Shown here: positions 1 to 6,455 of the stretch, in pieces
Numbering within the stretch: position 1 is the stretch's first letter
Layout: each line of letters begins with the position of its first letter
From: an uncultured Collinsella sp.
Lineage (GTDB): Bacteria > Actinomycetota > Coriobacteriia > Coriobacteriales > Coriobacteriaceae
Direction: 5' to 3'
DNA length: 13,345 nucleotides
Assembly: GCA_900550415.1 (NCBI GenBank)
Contig: URSO01000058.1
Span: forward strand, 1 to 13,345
Made by a program: the position numbers and the translations under genes
Notes under the pieces: model-generated
The model's input: only the letters and a program-made list of their open reading frames with translations
Databases searched by the model: none
What the model was told of the DNA's origin: nothing

Positions 1-57
1 CTGCTAGGCGGGCACTTTTACCGGGCGGCTAACCCACACAAACCCCCGAAGAGCCGT
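1..57. other. Upstream flank, no gene seen
   Basis: Short stretch between the window edge and the first palindromic repeat. Reading frames close quickly, with stops near positions 6 and 31. I see no tRNA fold, clear promoter or terminator. It may be the tail of an intergenic region. Confidence 0.4.
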
Positions 58-130
58 TTATTTTGGCAGGTTTTGAGCGAGGCGCTGCGCCGTCTTGTCA
101 CGAGCTGCCATAATGGACCTGTCCCTTTTT
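58..130. repeat. Degenerate copy of palindromic intergenic repeat
   Basis: The left arm (TTTATTTTGGCAGGTTTT, from about 58) and the right arm (CTGCCATAAT then GACCTGTCCCTTTTTG, 106-130) match the arms of the intact element at 13141-13225. The right ends of the two copies agree at about 25 of 27 positions. The arms are partly complementary to each other (TTTGGCAG against CTGCCATAA), and the centre holds a small perfect palindrome, GGCGC-T-GCGCC, near 81-91. The outer left end, which is AGGGACAG in the other copy, has decayed here. It lies just upstream of selA, and its right arm happens to be open in the selA frame. Confidence 0.75.
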
Positions 131-205
131 GCATGTGCGTTGCCGCATTTTGCTGCTGACGACAAAGGGGACCCGCTTTTTATTGAACATGTCGAAAGGC
201 TTTCC

Positions 206-1663
206 ATGAGCGACTGCGAATCCATGCCTGCCGAGGTGCGCGACCGCCTGCGCTCCATTCCCGCCGTTCACGAGCTGCTGGCCGAGTGGCCGGTCATGAA
301 GGCTGCCGGCGATGCGGGCGACATGATTGTGCGCGAGGCGATTGATGCCGAGCTCGATGCCGAGCGCGAGGCGATTCGCTCTGGCGTCCCCGCTAGGAAT
401 AAGCGCGAGCTCGCCTTGACCATCGAGCAGCGGTGCCACCGACTGTCGCTGCCGACCCTGCGCCCTGCCGTCAACGCGTCGGGCGTTGTGATTCACACCA
501 ATCTGGGCCGTGCTCCGCTTGCTCCCGCAGCGGTGCAGGCGGTGGCCGATGTCGCCCGCGGCTACAGCACGCTTGAGTATGACGTCGCGACCTGTGCCCG
601 TGGGGGCCGCAAAGAGCATGCCGCGCGTCTGCTGCGCACGCTCACGGGGGCGCAGGACGCCCTGGTTGTCAACAACAACGCCGCGGCGGTGCTGCTGGTG
701 CTTGCCGCGCATGCAAGCGGCAAAGAGGTCATCGTGAGCCGTGGCGAGCTTGTCGAGGTGGGCGGCAGCTTCCGCATTCCCGATATCATGGCGGCTTCGG
801 GTGCCAAGCTTGTCGAGGTGGGCTCCACCAACCGCACGCATCTGGATGATTACCGAAGCGCCATTACGCCCAATACGGCGATGATCTTGAAAGTTCATCC
901 TTCTAACTACCGTATCGAGGGTTTCCACGAGGAGGTTTCCGCGGCGGAGCTTTCTGCGCTGGCGCATGAGCACGGGCTGTTACTGTACGAGGACCAGGGC
1001 TCGGGCGCTTTGCTTACAGATGAGGTGCTCGTCGATGCTGGGGAGAAGCCCACGTCCGCCTCGCTTTGCGCCGGCGTTGACGTCGTCTCGTGCTCGGGCG
1101 ACAAGCTGCTCGGCGCCTCGCAAGCGGGCATTATTCTCGGTAGCGCCCAGGTAATCGCCGCCTGTGCCTCGCATCCGCTTATGCGCGCGCTTCGCCCCGG
1201 CAAGCTCACGCTCGCGGCGCTCGAGGCCACTTTGCGCCTGTATGTGACCGGATCCGATACAGCGCATCGGGAGATCCCGGTGCTCAACATGCTTTCCGGC
1301 GCGCCGGCTCCGCTCGAGCGTCAGGCCAAGCGCCTGCATGACCGCATGCTGCGCAAGCTTCGCGAGTCTCAGTGTGAGGAGGCGGTGGAGCTGCAGGTTG
1401 TCGAGGGCGTGTCTGCTCCGGGCGGCGGTTCGCTGCCGACCGTCGAGCTCCCAACTTTTTGCGTTGCCGTCTGTCCCGTCGATGGGTGTCTATCCGCCGA
1501 TGGCCTAAAGCGCGCTATGGTACAGGAGCCCGATACGCCGGTTGTGACGCGCGTGCGGCACGACCAGGTGCTTTTTGACGTTCGCACGCTTTTGCGCGAC
1601 ACCGACCTTGACCTGTGTGCGTCTGCGTTGGCGGATGCCGTGCGGGCAGGTTTGCGTCGATGA
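206..1663 (+). CDS. selA: SelA, L-seryl-tRNA(Sec) selenium transferase
   Basis: SelA is a PLP enzyme of the cytoplasm. It converts Ser-tRNA(Sec) to Sec-tRNA(Sec) using selenophosphate made by SelD. From ATG 206 the product is 485 aa, close to E. coli SelA (463 aa). Visible family blocks are RPAVNASGVVIHTNLGRAPL, the glycine-rich VVNNNAAAVLLVL, SRGELVEVGGSFRIPD, EVGSTNRTH and SCSGDKLLGASQAGII. The lysine of SGDKLLG (Lys300 from this start) is the expected PLP Schiff-base residue. The frame is open further upstream to a TTG at 95 and an ATG at 113, but that extension is encoded by the palindromic repeat and does not look like SelA. ATG 206 has GAAAGG six bases upstream and gives a normal N-terminus (MSDCESMPAEV). 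ATG 224 is a weaker alternative. The stop overlaps the selB start (ATGA), so the two are translationally coupled. Confidence 0.96.
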   Translation: MSDCESMPAEVRDRLRSIPAVHELLAEWPVMKAAGDAGDMIVREAIDAELDAEREAIRSGVPARNKRELALTIEQRCHRLSLPTLRPAVNASGVVIHTNLGRAPLAPAAVQAVADVARGYSTLEYDVATCARGGRKEHAARLLRTLTGAQDALVVNNNAAAVLLVLAAHASGKEVIVSRGELVEVGGSFRIPDIMAASGAKLVEVGSTNRTHLDDYRSAITPNTAMILKVHPSNYRIEGFHEEVSAAELSALAHEHGLLLYEDQGSGALLTDEVLVDAGEKPTSASLCAGVDVVSCSGDKLLGASQAGIILGSAQVIAACASHPLMRALRPGKLTLAALEATLRLYVTGSDTAHREIPVLNMLSGAPAPLERQAKRLHDRMLRKLRESQCEEAVELQVVEGVSAPGGGSLPTVELPTFCVAVCPVDGCLSADGLKRAMVQEPDTPVVTRVRHDQVLFDVRTLLRDTDLDLCASALADAVRAGLRR

Positions 1664-3624
1664 CCGCGCGCGAGCTTGTCGAATGTCCCGTTATCGTCGG
1701 AACGGCAGGACACGTCGACCACGGAAAGTCGGCCCTTATCGAGGCGCTGACCGGCAAAAATCCCGACCGTCTGGAGGTCGAACGGCGCCGAGGCATGACC
1801 ACTGAGCTCGGCTTTGGCGAGCTCGATCTTCCCAGCGGCAAGCTTGTCGGCTTGGTCGACGTACCCGGGCATGCGCACTATCTGCGCGCCATGGTGCAGG
1901 GCGCCACCGGCGTGGACGTTGCGTTGCTGGCGGTTTCGGCCGTTGAGGGCGTGATGCCGCAGACCCGCGAGCACGTTCGGGTTCTGGAGCTGTTGGGTGT
2001 GACGCGCATGGTCGTCGCACTCACGATGCGCGATTTGGCCGACCACGAGATTGCCGCGCTGGCGGAGCTCGATGTCGAGGCGTTTCTGGACGGGACCGTG
2101 TTTGCGGGTGCCTCTATAGTGCCGGTGTCCTCCAAGACGGGCGAGGGCCTGGACGAGCTGCTTACGACGCTCGATAACACGGTTTGTTCGTGCTGGTCGG
2201 AGCATCTGGAGGCGACCGCTGGCTCGGGCGCCGCGCCCCGTCTTCCCATCGACCGTTGCTTTAGCATCCGCGGCACCGGAACCGTCGTGACGGGTACGCT
2301 GCACGACGGTCCCGTTTCGGTTGGCGATGAGCTCGTTGCGCTGCCGTCGCAAACGCGCTGTCGCGTGCGCGGGGTGCAGGTTCACGGGGATACCCAGTGC
2401 GCGGTTCCCGGCCAGCGCGTCGCCCTGAACCTGGTGGGCGATGGCGTGGCGGGCCTCAAGCGCGGCGAGATGCTCGGCGTCGAGGGTCGCGTGGGCCAGA
2501 CGCTGCGCTTTTTGATGCAACTGACATATGTGGGGCGCGATGGCGTGCGAGCCGGCGTTCTTGCTTCGGGTACACGCGTGCACGTTATGGCGGGCACGGC
2601 TGAGGTGCTCGGCCGCATTATGCTTTTAGACGACGAGCCGCCTATTGCGGTCGGCGAGACGCGTGTGGTGCAGGTGCGCCTGGAACGGCCGCTGCCGTTG
2701 CGCGCCGGCGATCATGCCGTCATTCTGTCGTATTCGCCGATTTCGCTGCTTGGCGGCGGACGCGTCCTGCTATCGCGCTGTCGCCGCGCGCGGGTCCTGT
2801 CGGCGGGGGAGCGCGCGTTGTATGCGGCGCTTGAGTCCGGAGATGTCGCGGACGGCGTACACGCGTGGCTGGCGCTGCAAACGCTGCCTGTTGCTGCTGC
2901 CGGTGTTGCCGCAGCGCTCGATCTTGTTACCGGCGAGGTCGAGATCGTTTTGCGTGGGCTTGTGGACCAGGCTGCCGTGTGCGAGCTTGCTGCGGGCGGT
3001 GCGGTGCTCTACGCAGATGCCTCGGCTCTCGATGCTGCAATGGATGTGCTGGCTGCGGCCTTGTCCTCCATGCACGCGGCGGCTCCCAAGGAGATCGGCT
3101 TTACGTCCGGTGCGGTCGCGCACGCGGCTTGGCCGGGCGCCGGTAACGATGTCGCGATGGCACTTATTGCCGAGGGCTGTGCACGTGGCGTGTGCGCCGT
3201 CGACGGTGCCGAGGTGTTCGACCCGCATTCCGCCGCCGCGGCGATACGCGTGGTGCGCGAGGCTGGCCAGCGTATCGTGGCCCTGCTGGATGAGGCCGGT
3301 CTTAATGCGCCGACGCTTCCCGAGGTGAGCGAACAGTTGCAGCTCGATCGCGACACCATGACGCGTGCACTGCGCGAGCTTTCGCTCAACCACTCGATCG
3401 TTAAGGTCGAGCGCGACGTTGCCTTGTCCGCCGCTGCCGAGGCCCATGCGCGTGAGGTTGTTGCGACGGCTATCGAGGCTGCTGGCGGCGCCGCCACCAC
3501 GAGTGTGCTGCGCGAAGCCCTGGGCGTGTCGCGCAAACGAACCATTAGCATCTTGGAGCACCTGGATGCCGTGCGCTTTACAGTACTCGACAAGGAGTCC
3601 GGCGGTCTGAGATCGCTGCGTTAG
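1660..3624 (+). CDS. selB: SelB, selenocysteine-specific elongation factor
   Basis: SelB is a translational GTPase that carries Sec-tRNA(Sec) to UGA codons marked by a SECIS hairpin. The ATG overlaps the selA stop by 4 nt. The frame stays open upstream, but those 15 codons overlap selA and carry no family sequence. From ATG 1660 it is 654 aa (E. coli 614). G-domain motifs: P-loop GHVDHGKS (17-24), switch I GMTTELGF (45-52), DVPGH (67-71) and SSKTGEG (157-163). Domain II carries FSIRGTGTVVTGTL (201-214). The C-terminal third lacks EF-Tu similarity and ends in helix-turn-helix-like segments, as expected for the winged-helix domains that bind SECIS. The G4 position reads TMRD (122-125) instead of the usual T/NKxD, so the guanine-contacting Lys is replaced by Met. 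The rest of the protein looks intact. Confidence 0.96.
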   Translation: MTARELVECPVIVGTAGHVDHGKSALIEALTGKNPDRLEVERRRGMTTELGFGELDLPSGKLVGLVDVPGHAHYLRAMVQGATGVDVALLAVSAVEGVMPQTREHVRVLELLGVTRMVVALTMRDLADHEIAALAELDVEAFLDGTVFAGASIVPVSSKTGEGLDELLTTLDNTVCSCWSEHLEATAGSGAAPRLPIDRCFSIRGTGTVVTGTLHDGPVSVGDELVALPSQTRCRVRGVQVHGDTQCAVPGQRVALNLVGDGVAGLKRGEMLGVEGRVGQTLRFLMQLTYVGRDGVRAGVLASGTRVHVMAGTAEVLGRIMLLDDEPPIAVGETRVVQVRLERPLPLRAGDHAVILSYSPISLLGGGRVLLSRCRRARVLSAGERALYAALESGDVADGVHAWLALQTLPVAAAGVAAALDLVTGEVEIVLRGLVDQAAVCELAAGGAVLYADASALDAAMDVLAAALSSMHAAAPKEIGFTSGAVAHAAWPGAGNDVAMALIAEGCARGVCAVDGAEVFDPHSAAAAIRVVREAGQRIVALLDEAGLNAPTLPEVSEQLQLDRDTMTRALRELSLNHSIVKVERDVALSAAAEAHAREVVATAIEAAGGAATTSVLREALGVSRKRTISILEHLDAVRFTVLDKESGGLRSLR

Positions 3625-3668
3625 CGGTTTCCGCATCGCTCTTTTCGGTTGTGGTCTGTTGGGTTTGG

Positions 3669-3674
3669 TAAAAT
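3669..3674 (+). promoter_or_regulatory. Possible selC -10 box (TAAAAT)
   Basis: TAAAAT lies 12 nt upstream of the tRNA-Sec 5' end, at the right distance for a start around 3681. No good -35 hexamer is visible at 16-18 nt spacing. selC may also be read through from selB, only 62 nt upstream with no terminator between them. Confidence 0.35.
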
Positions 3675-3686
3675 ACCGCCACGTTT

Positions 3687-3783
3687 GGGAACGGATGGGC
3701 TCCGGTGGGCCCCGCGGTCCTCAAAACCGTTGTGAGGCGTGCAAAACGTCTTGGATGTGTTCGATTCACATACGTTCCCGCCA
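3687..3783 (+). tRNA. selC: tRNA-Sec (anticodon TCA)
   Basis: Selenocysteine tRNA, 97 nt with encoded GCCA. I folded it by eye. The acceptor is GGGAACG/CGTTCCC (7 pairs), followed by a G3694.A3772 juxtaposition where the eighth pair belongs. The D arm is 6 bp with a 4-nt loop (GGGCTC-CGGT-GGGCCC), typical of tRNA-Sec. The anticodon stem is GCGGT/ACCGT with loop CCTCAAA, and the TCA anticodon is at 3721-3723. There is a long variable arm of about 8 pairs (TGAGGCGT/ACGTCTTG), and the T arm is ATGTG-TTCGATT-CACAT. The long variable arm, extended D stem and UGA-reading anticodon, directly after selA-selB, make the call firm. Position 33 is C rather than the near-universal U. SerS charges this tRNA with Ser, SelA converts it and SelB delivers it. 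Confidence 0.96.
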
Positions 3784-3796
3784 ACGCATCCTGCCA

Positions 3797-3831
3797 ACCA
3801 CCACAAAGGTGCCTGTCCTCTTTGTGGTGGT
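3797..3831 (+). terminator. 12-bp hairpin after selC, no U-tract (terminator or repeat)
   Basis: A perfect inverted repeat, ACCACCACAAAG / CTTTGTGGTGGT, with an 11-nt loop GTGCCTGTCCT, starts 14 nt after the tRNA-Sec CCA. It is strong enough to end transcription or define a 3' end, but the next bases (ATGGACC) are not T-rich, so it is not a classic intrinsic terminator. The loop holds the CCTGTCC core also found in the arms of the repeats at 58-130 and 13141-13225. It may therefore be a related palindromic repeat that happens to serve as a terminator. Confidence 0.6.
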
Positions 3832-4045
3832 ATGGACCATGTGGACGAAACAGCTTCGAAACACGCGATTTGTACGTCGGGTGCTCAAAAACGCTTCTAC
3901 CTGCATCGTAATCAAAACGAAACATCTGCTCGTCGGCTTATGCGAAACTTTGCTGCAACAGTGCGATATTATCCATACTCGATAAAGCTCGCGGCGTATG
4001 AGGCGCCGCGAACGACACCTTTCTTTTCCATCAATTGGAGGAAGC
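3832..4045 (+). promoter_or_regulatory. gdhA promoter and leader region
   Basis: About 210 nt without a credible gene. The hexamer CGAAAC occurs four times (3846, 3857, 3918, 3943). A weak promoter candidate is TTGCTG (3950-3955), then 18 nt, then CATACT (3974-3979). Just downstream is a perfect 8-bp hairpin, TCGCGGCG/CGCCGCGA (3989-3996 with 4004-4011, 7-nt loop), followed by the pyrimidine-rich CACCTTTCTTTTCC. The hairpin would sit in the 5' leader about 35 nt before the start codon and could act as an attenuator or a stabilising structure. The ribosome binding site GGAGGAAG (4037-4044) fixes the gdhA start. Confidence 0.5.
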
Positions 4046-5401
4046 ATGAGCTACACGCAGAAAGTTCTCGACGAGCTCAAGGCCCGCTATCCCGAGCAGC
4101 CTGAGTTCATCCAGGCCGCGACCGAGATCCTCGGCACCATCCAGCCGGCGCTCGACGCCCATCCCGAGTACGAGGAGGCCGCCCTGCTTGAGCGCCTCGT
4201 CGAGCCCGAGCGCATCGTTATGTTCCGTGTCCCCTGGGTCGATGACCAGGGCAAGGTTCAGGTCAACCGCGGCTATCGTGTCGAGTTCAACTCTGCCATT
4301 GGACCCTACAAGGGCGGCCTGCGCTTTAACCCGACGGTCACCCTGGGCATGCTCAAGTTCCTGGGCCTGGAGCAGATCCTCAAGAACAGCCTGACCACCC
4401 TTCCCATGGGCGGCGGCAAGGGCGGCTCCGACTTTGACCCCAAGGGCAAGTCCAACAACGAGATCATGCACTTCTGCCAGTCCTTCATGACCGAACTCTA
4501 TCGCCACATCGGCCCCAACACCGACGTTCCCGCCGGCGACCTGGGCGTTGGTGGCCGCGAGGTTGCCTACATGTTCGGTCAGTACAAGCGCCTGACCAAC
4601 GAGTGGACCGGCGTCCTCACCGGCAAGGGCCTCTCCTTTGGCGGCTCGCTCGCCCGTACCGAGGCCACCGGTTACGGTTTGGTCTACTTTGTGGACGAGT
4701 ACCTCAAGAGCCGCGGCGACTCCTTCGAGGGCAAGAACGTCGTCGTTCACGGCTCCGGCAACGTCGCCATCTACGCCGTCCAGAAGGTCTCCCAGCTCGG
4801 CGGCAAGGTGCTCGCCTGCTCCGATACTCACGGCTGGGTCGAGGATCCCGACGGCATCGACTACACCGTGCTCGAGCATGTCTACAACAAGAAGCGCTCC
4901 GGCCACGACAAGGGCGTCACGCTCGCTATGTACGTCGACGAGAAGCCTAATGCCACGTGGCACGAGGGCGACGGCCGCGGCGTGTGGCAGCTTCCCTGCG
5001 ACATCGCGCTGCCCTGCGCTCGCGAGAACACGCTGCTGCTCGAGGATGCCCAGGCACTCGTCGCCAACGGCTGCAAGGTGGTCGGCGAGGGCGCGAACAT
5101 GCCCACGACCATCGAGGCCACGACCCACTTCCAGGAGAACGGTGTCGCCTTTATGCCCGGCAAGGCTGCCAACGCCGGTGGCGTGCTCGTGTCCGGCCTG
5201 GAGATGAGCCAGAACGCCGAGCACCTGTCCTGGACCTTCGAGGAGGTCGACGGCAAGCTCGAGCAGCTCATGCGCGGCATGTTCCACAACGTGGACGACA
5301 CCGCCAAGGAGTATGGCCAGGAGGGCAACTTCGTCATGGGCGCCAACATCGCCGGCTTCCTGAAGGTCGCCGACGCCATGCTCGCCCAGGGCGTCTGCTA
5401 A
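4046..5401 (+). CDS. gdhA: GdhA, NAD(P)-dependent glutamate dehydrogenase
   Basis: Cytosolic enzyme interconverting 2-oxoglutarate + ammonia and glutamate, here of the ~450-residue hexameric class typified by E. coli GdhA (447 aa). From ATG 4046 the product is 451 aa. Visible motifs: RVEFNSAIGPYKGGLRF (78-94), the glycine-rich catalytic loop MGGGKGGSDFDPKG (121-134) with the active-site Lys125, PAGDLGVGGREV (162-173) with the catalytic Asp165, SFGGSLARTEATGYG, and the Rossmann fingerprint VVHGSGNVAIYA (233-244). NADP preference is usual for this class but was not proven from the residues. The frame is open upstream, but ATG 4046 has GGAGGAAG immediately before it and a family-like N-terminus (MSYTQKVLDELK). 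Codon use is strongly biased to C-ending codons, as in a highly expressed gene. It has its own leader and terminator, so it is probably monocistronic and unrelated to the selenium genes. Confidence 0.97.
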   Translation: MSYTQKVLDELKARYPEQPEFIQAATEILGTIQPALDAHPEYEEAALLERLVEPERIVMFRVPWVDDQGKVQVNRGYRVEFNSAIGPYKGGLRFNPTVTLGMLKFLGLEQILKNSLTTLPMGGGKGGSDFDPKGKSNNEIMHFCQSFMTELYRHIGPNTDVPAGDLGVGGREVAYMFGQYKRLTNEWTGVLTGKGLSFGGSLARTEATGYGLVYFVDEYLKSRGDSFEGKNVVVHGSGNVAIYAVQKVSQLGGKVLACSDTHGWVEDPDGIDYTVLEHVYNKKRSGHDKGVTLAMYVDEKPNATWHEGDGRGVWQLPCDIALPCARENTLLLEDAQALVANGCKVVGEGANMPTTIEATTHFQENGVAFMPGKAANAGGVLVSGLEMSQNAEHLSWTFEEVDGKLEQLMRGMFHNVDDTAKEYGQEGNFVMGANIAGFLKVADAMLAQGVC

Positions 5402-5443
5402 ATCCAGCTTGACATAGCTCCGTACAGCACCCGCTGATGCGCT

Positions 5444-5477
5444 AAGGCTCCCGACCATATCGGCCGGGAGCCTTTTT
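5444..5477 (+). terminator. Intrinsic terminator of gdhA
   Basis: A 10-bp perfect stem, AAGGCTCCCG / CGGGAGCCTT, has a loop of about 11 nt and runs into TTTTT. It lies 43 nt after the gdhA stop and separates gdhA from the molybdenum hydroxylase operon. Confidence 0.93.
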
Positions 5478-5510
5478 CTATGGTGGTGAGGGTCGTGCGC
5501 CCTCGTTTGG

Positions 5511-5516
5511 TACACT
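5511..5516 (+). promoter_or_regulatory. Possible -10 box of the hydroxylase operon (TACACT)
   Basis: TACACT lies between the gdhA terminator and the FAD-subunit start, about 25-40 nt before the start codon. No convincing -35 is present. This is weak evidence, supported mainly by position. Confidence 0.3.
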
Positions 5517-5540
5517 AAGAGGTACTGGACAAGTGAAGAG

Positions 5541-6455
5541 ATGGGGGAGAACGTGCTCAAGTTCGGTACCTACGTCCGTGTTGGAAACGCGGCCGAAGCC
5601 TATGAGCTCTTGCAGAAGAACCGCAACAACAAGATTGTGGGCGGCGGCATCTGGATGCGCCTGGGTTCGCGTCGCGTGGCGACGGCGATTGACCTTTCGG
5701 CCTGCGGACTCGATCAGATCGAGGAGACCGAGACCGAGTTTCGCATCGGTGCCATGTGCACCCTGCGCCAGCTCGAGCGTCATGCCGGGCTCAACGCGCT
5801 TGTCAACAATGTCTTTGAGTTCGCCGTCCACGACATCGTGGGCGTGCAGCTGCGCAATACCGCCACGGTGGGCGGCAGCATCTACGGCCGCTTTGGCTTC
5901 TCGGACGTTCTCTCGGCGTTCCTGGCGCTCGATTCGTATGTTGAGCTGACGGGCGCCGGCCGCGTGCCGCTCGCCGAGTTCGTGCGGATGGGTTACGTGC
6001 GCGACGTGATCGAGCACATCGTGGTCGTTAAACACGATTACCGTGCGAGCTACGAGGCCGTGCGCAAGGCCGCGACCGACTTCCCCTCCCTAAACGTTAC
6101 CGCCGCCTGGTGGGATAACAGCTGGCATGTCACCGTGGGTGCCCGCCCGCTGCGTGCGACCCTGCTGCAGGGCGAGGCATGCGGCCTCGAGAGCGAACAG
6201 CCTTCCGAGGACGAGCTGCGCGCCCTGGTCGCGTCCGTGCGCGCGCTGAGCTATGGCACCAACATGTGGGGCTCGGCCGACTACCGCCGCCGCATCTCGG
6301 CCCCGCTCGCCATCCAGGCCGTGCGCCGTGCCGCCGGCATCGAGCTTTCTGCCGCGCTTGCCCGCGAGCTCGAGACCGTGCAGATCCCCAAGTTCGCCAC
6401 GGACGAGTATTCCTGCCGCCGCGTGCCCGGCGTCGATTCTAGCGAGGTGCGCTAA
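5541..6455 (+). CDS. FAD-binding subunit of molybdenum hydroxylase (XdhB/CoxM-like)
   Basis: Medium (FAD) subunit of a xanthine dehydrogenase-family hydroxylase. It passes electrons from the [2Fe-2S] clusters to FAD and on to NAD+ or another acceptor. At 304 aa it is near the usual ~290. The two FAD pyrophosphate-binding motifs of the family are visible: VGGGIWMRLGS (33-43) and NTATVGGSIYGRFGFSD (106-122). The C-terminal part (about 190-300) fits the CO-dehydrogenase flavoprotein C-terminal domain. The start is uncertain. ATG 5541 has only a weak site (GAAGAG), while GTG 5553 has GGGGGAGA just upstream and resembles the tig start. Either way the conserved domain is whole. The stop shares one base with the next start (TAATG), so the two subunits are co-translated. 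The substrate cannot be read from this subunit. Confidence 0.92.
   Translation: MGENVLKFGTYVRVGNAAEAYELLQKNRNNKIVGGGIWMRLGSRRVATAIDLSACGLDQIEETETEFRIGAMCTLRQLERHAGLNALVNNVFEFAVHDIVGVQLRNTATVGGSIYGRFGFSDVLSAFLALDSYVELTGAGRVPLAEFVRMGYVRDVIEHIVVVKHDYRASYEAVRKAATDFPSLNVTAAWWDNSWHVTVGARPLRATLLQGEACGLESEQPSEDELRALVASVRALSYGTNMWGSADYRRRISAPLAIQAVRRAAGIELSAALARELETVQIPKFATDEYSCRRVPGVDSSEVR

Noticed and set aside
120..173. Pairing of GTCCCTTTTTG (120-130) with CAAAGGGGAC (164-173) as a regulatory hairpin for selA
   Set aside because: About 10 pairs with a bulge around a loop of about 33 nt. One arm is simply the repeat end, and nothing else supports a function.
206..3624. A SECIS element or in-frame UGA in the coding regions
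   Set aside because: All genes are uninterrupted to their natural stops, and I saw no UGA followed by a conserved hairpin inside an extendable frame.
3739..4104. Possible small gene between selC and gdhA on the + strand
   Set aside because: It begins inside tRNA-Sec, runs through the hairpin and the gdhA start, and has no ribosome site or recognisable protein.
4031..5560. Long open frame on the minus strand across gdhA (about 509 codons)
   Set aside because: It is a mirror of C-ending codon bias in gdhA. The translation is low-complexity (Leu, Val, Gly, His rich), has no family features and runs over a terminator and a promoter.
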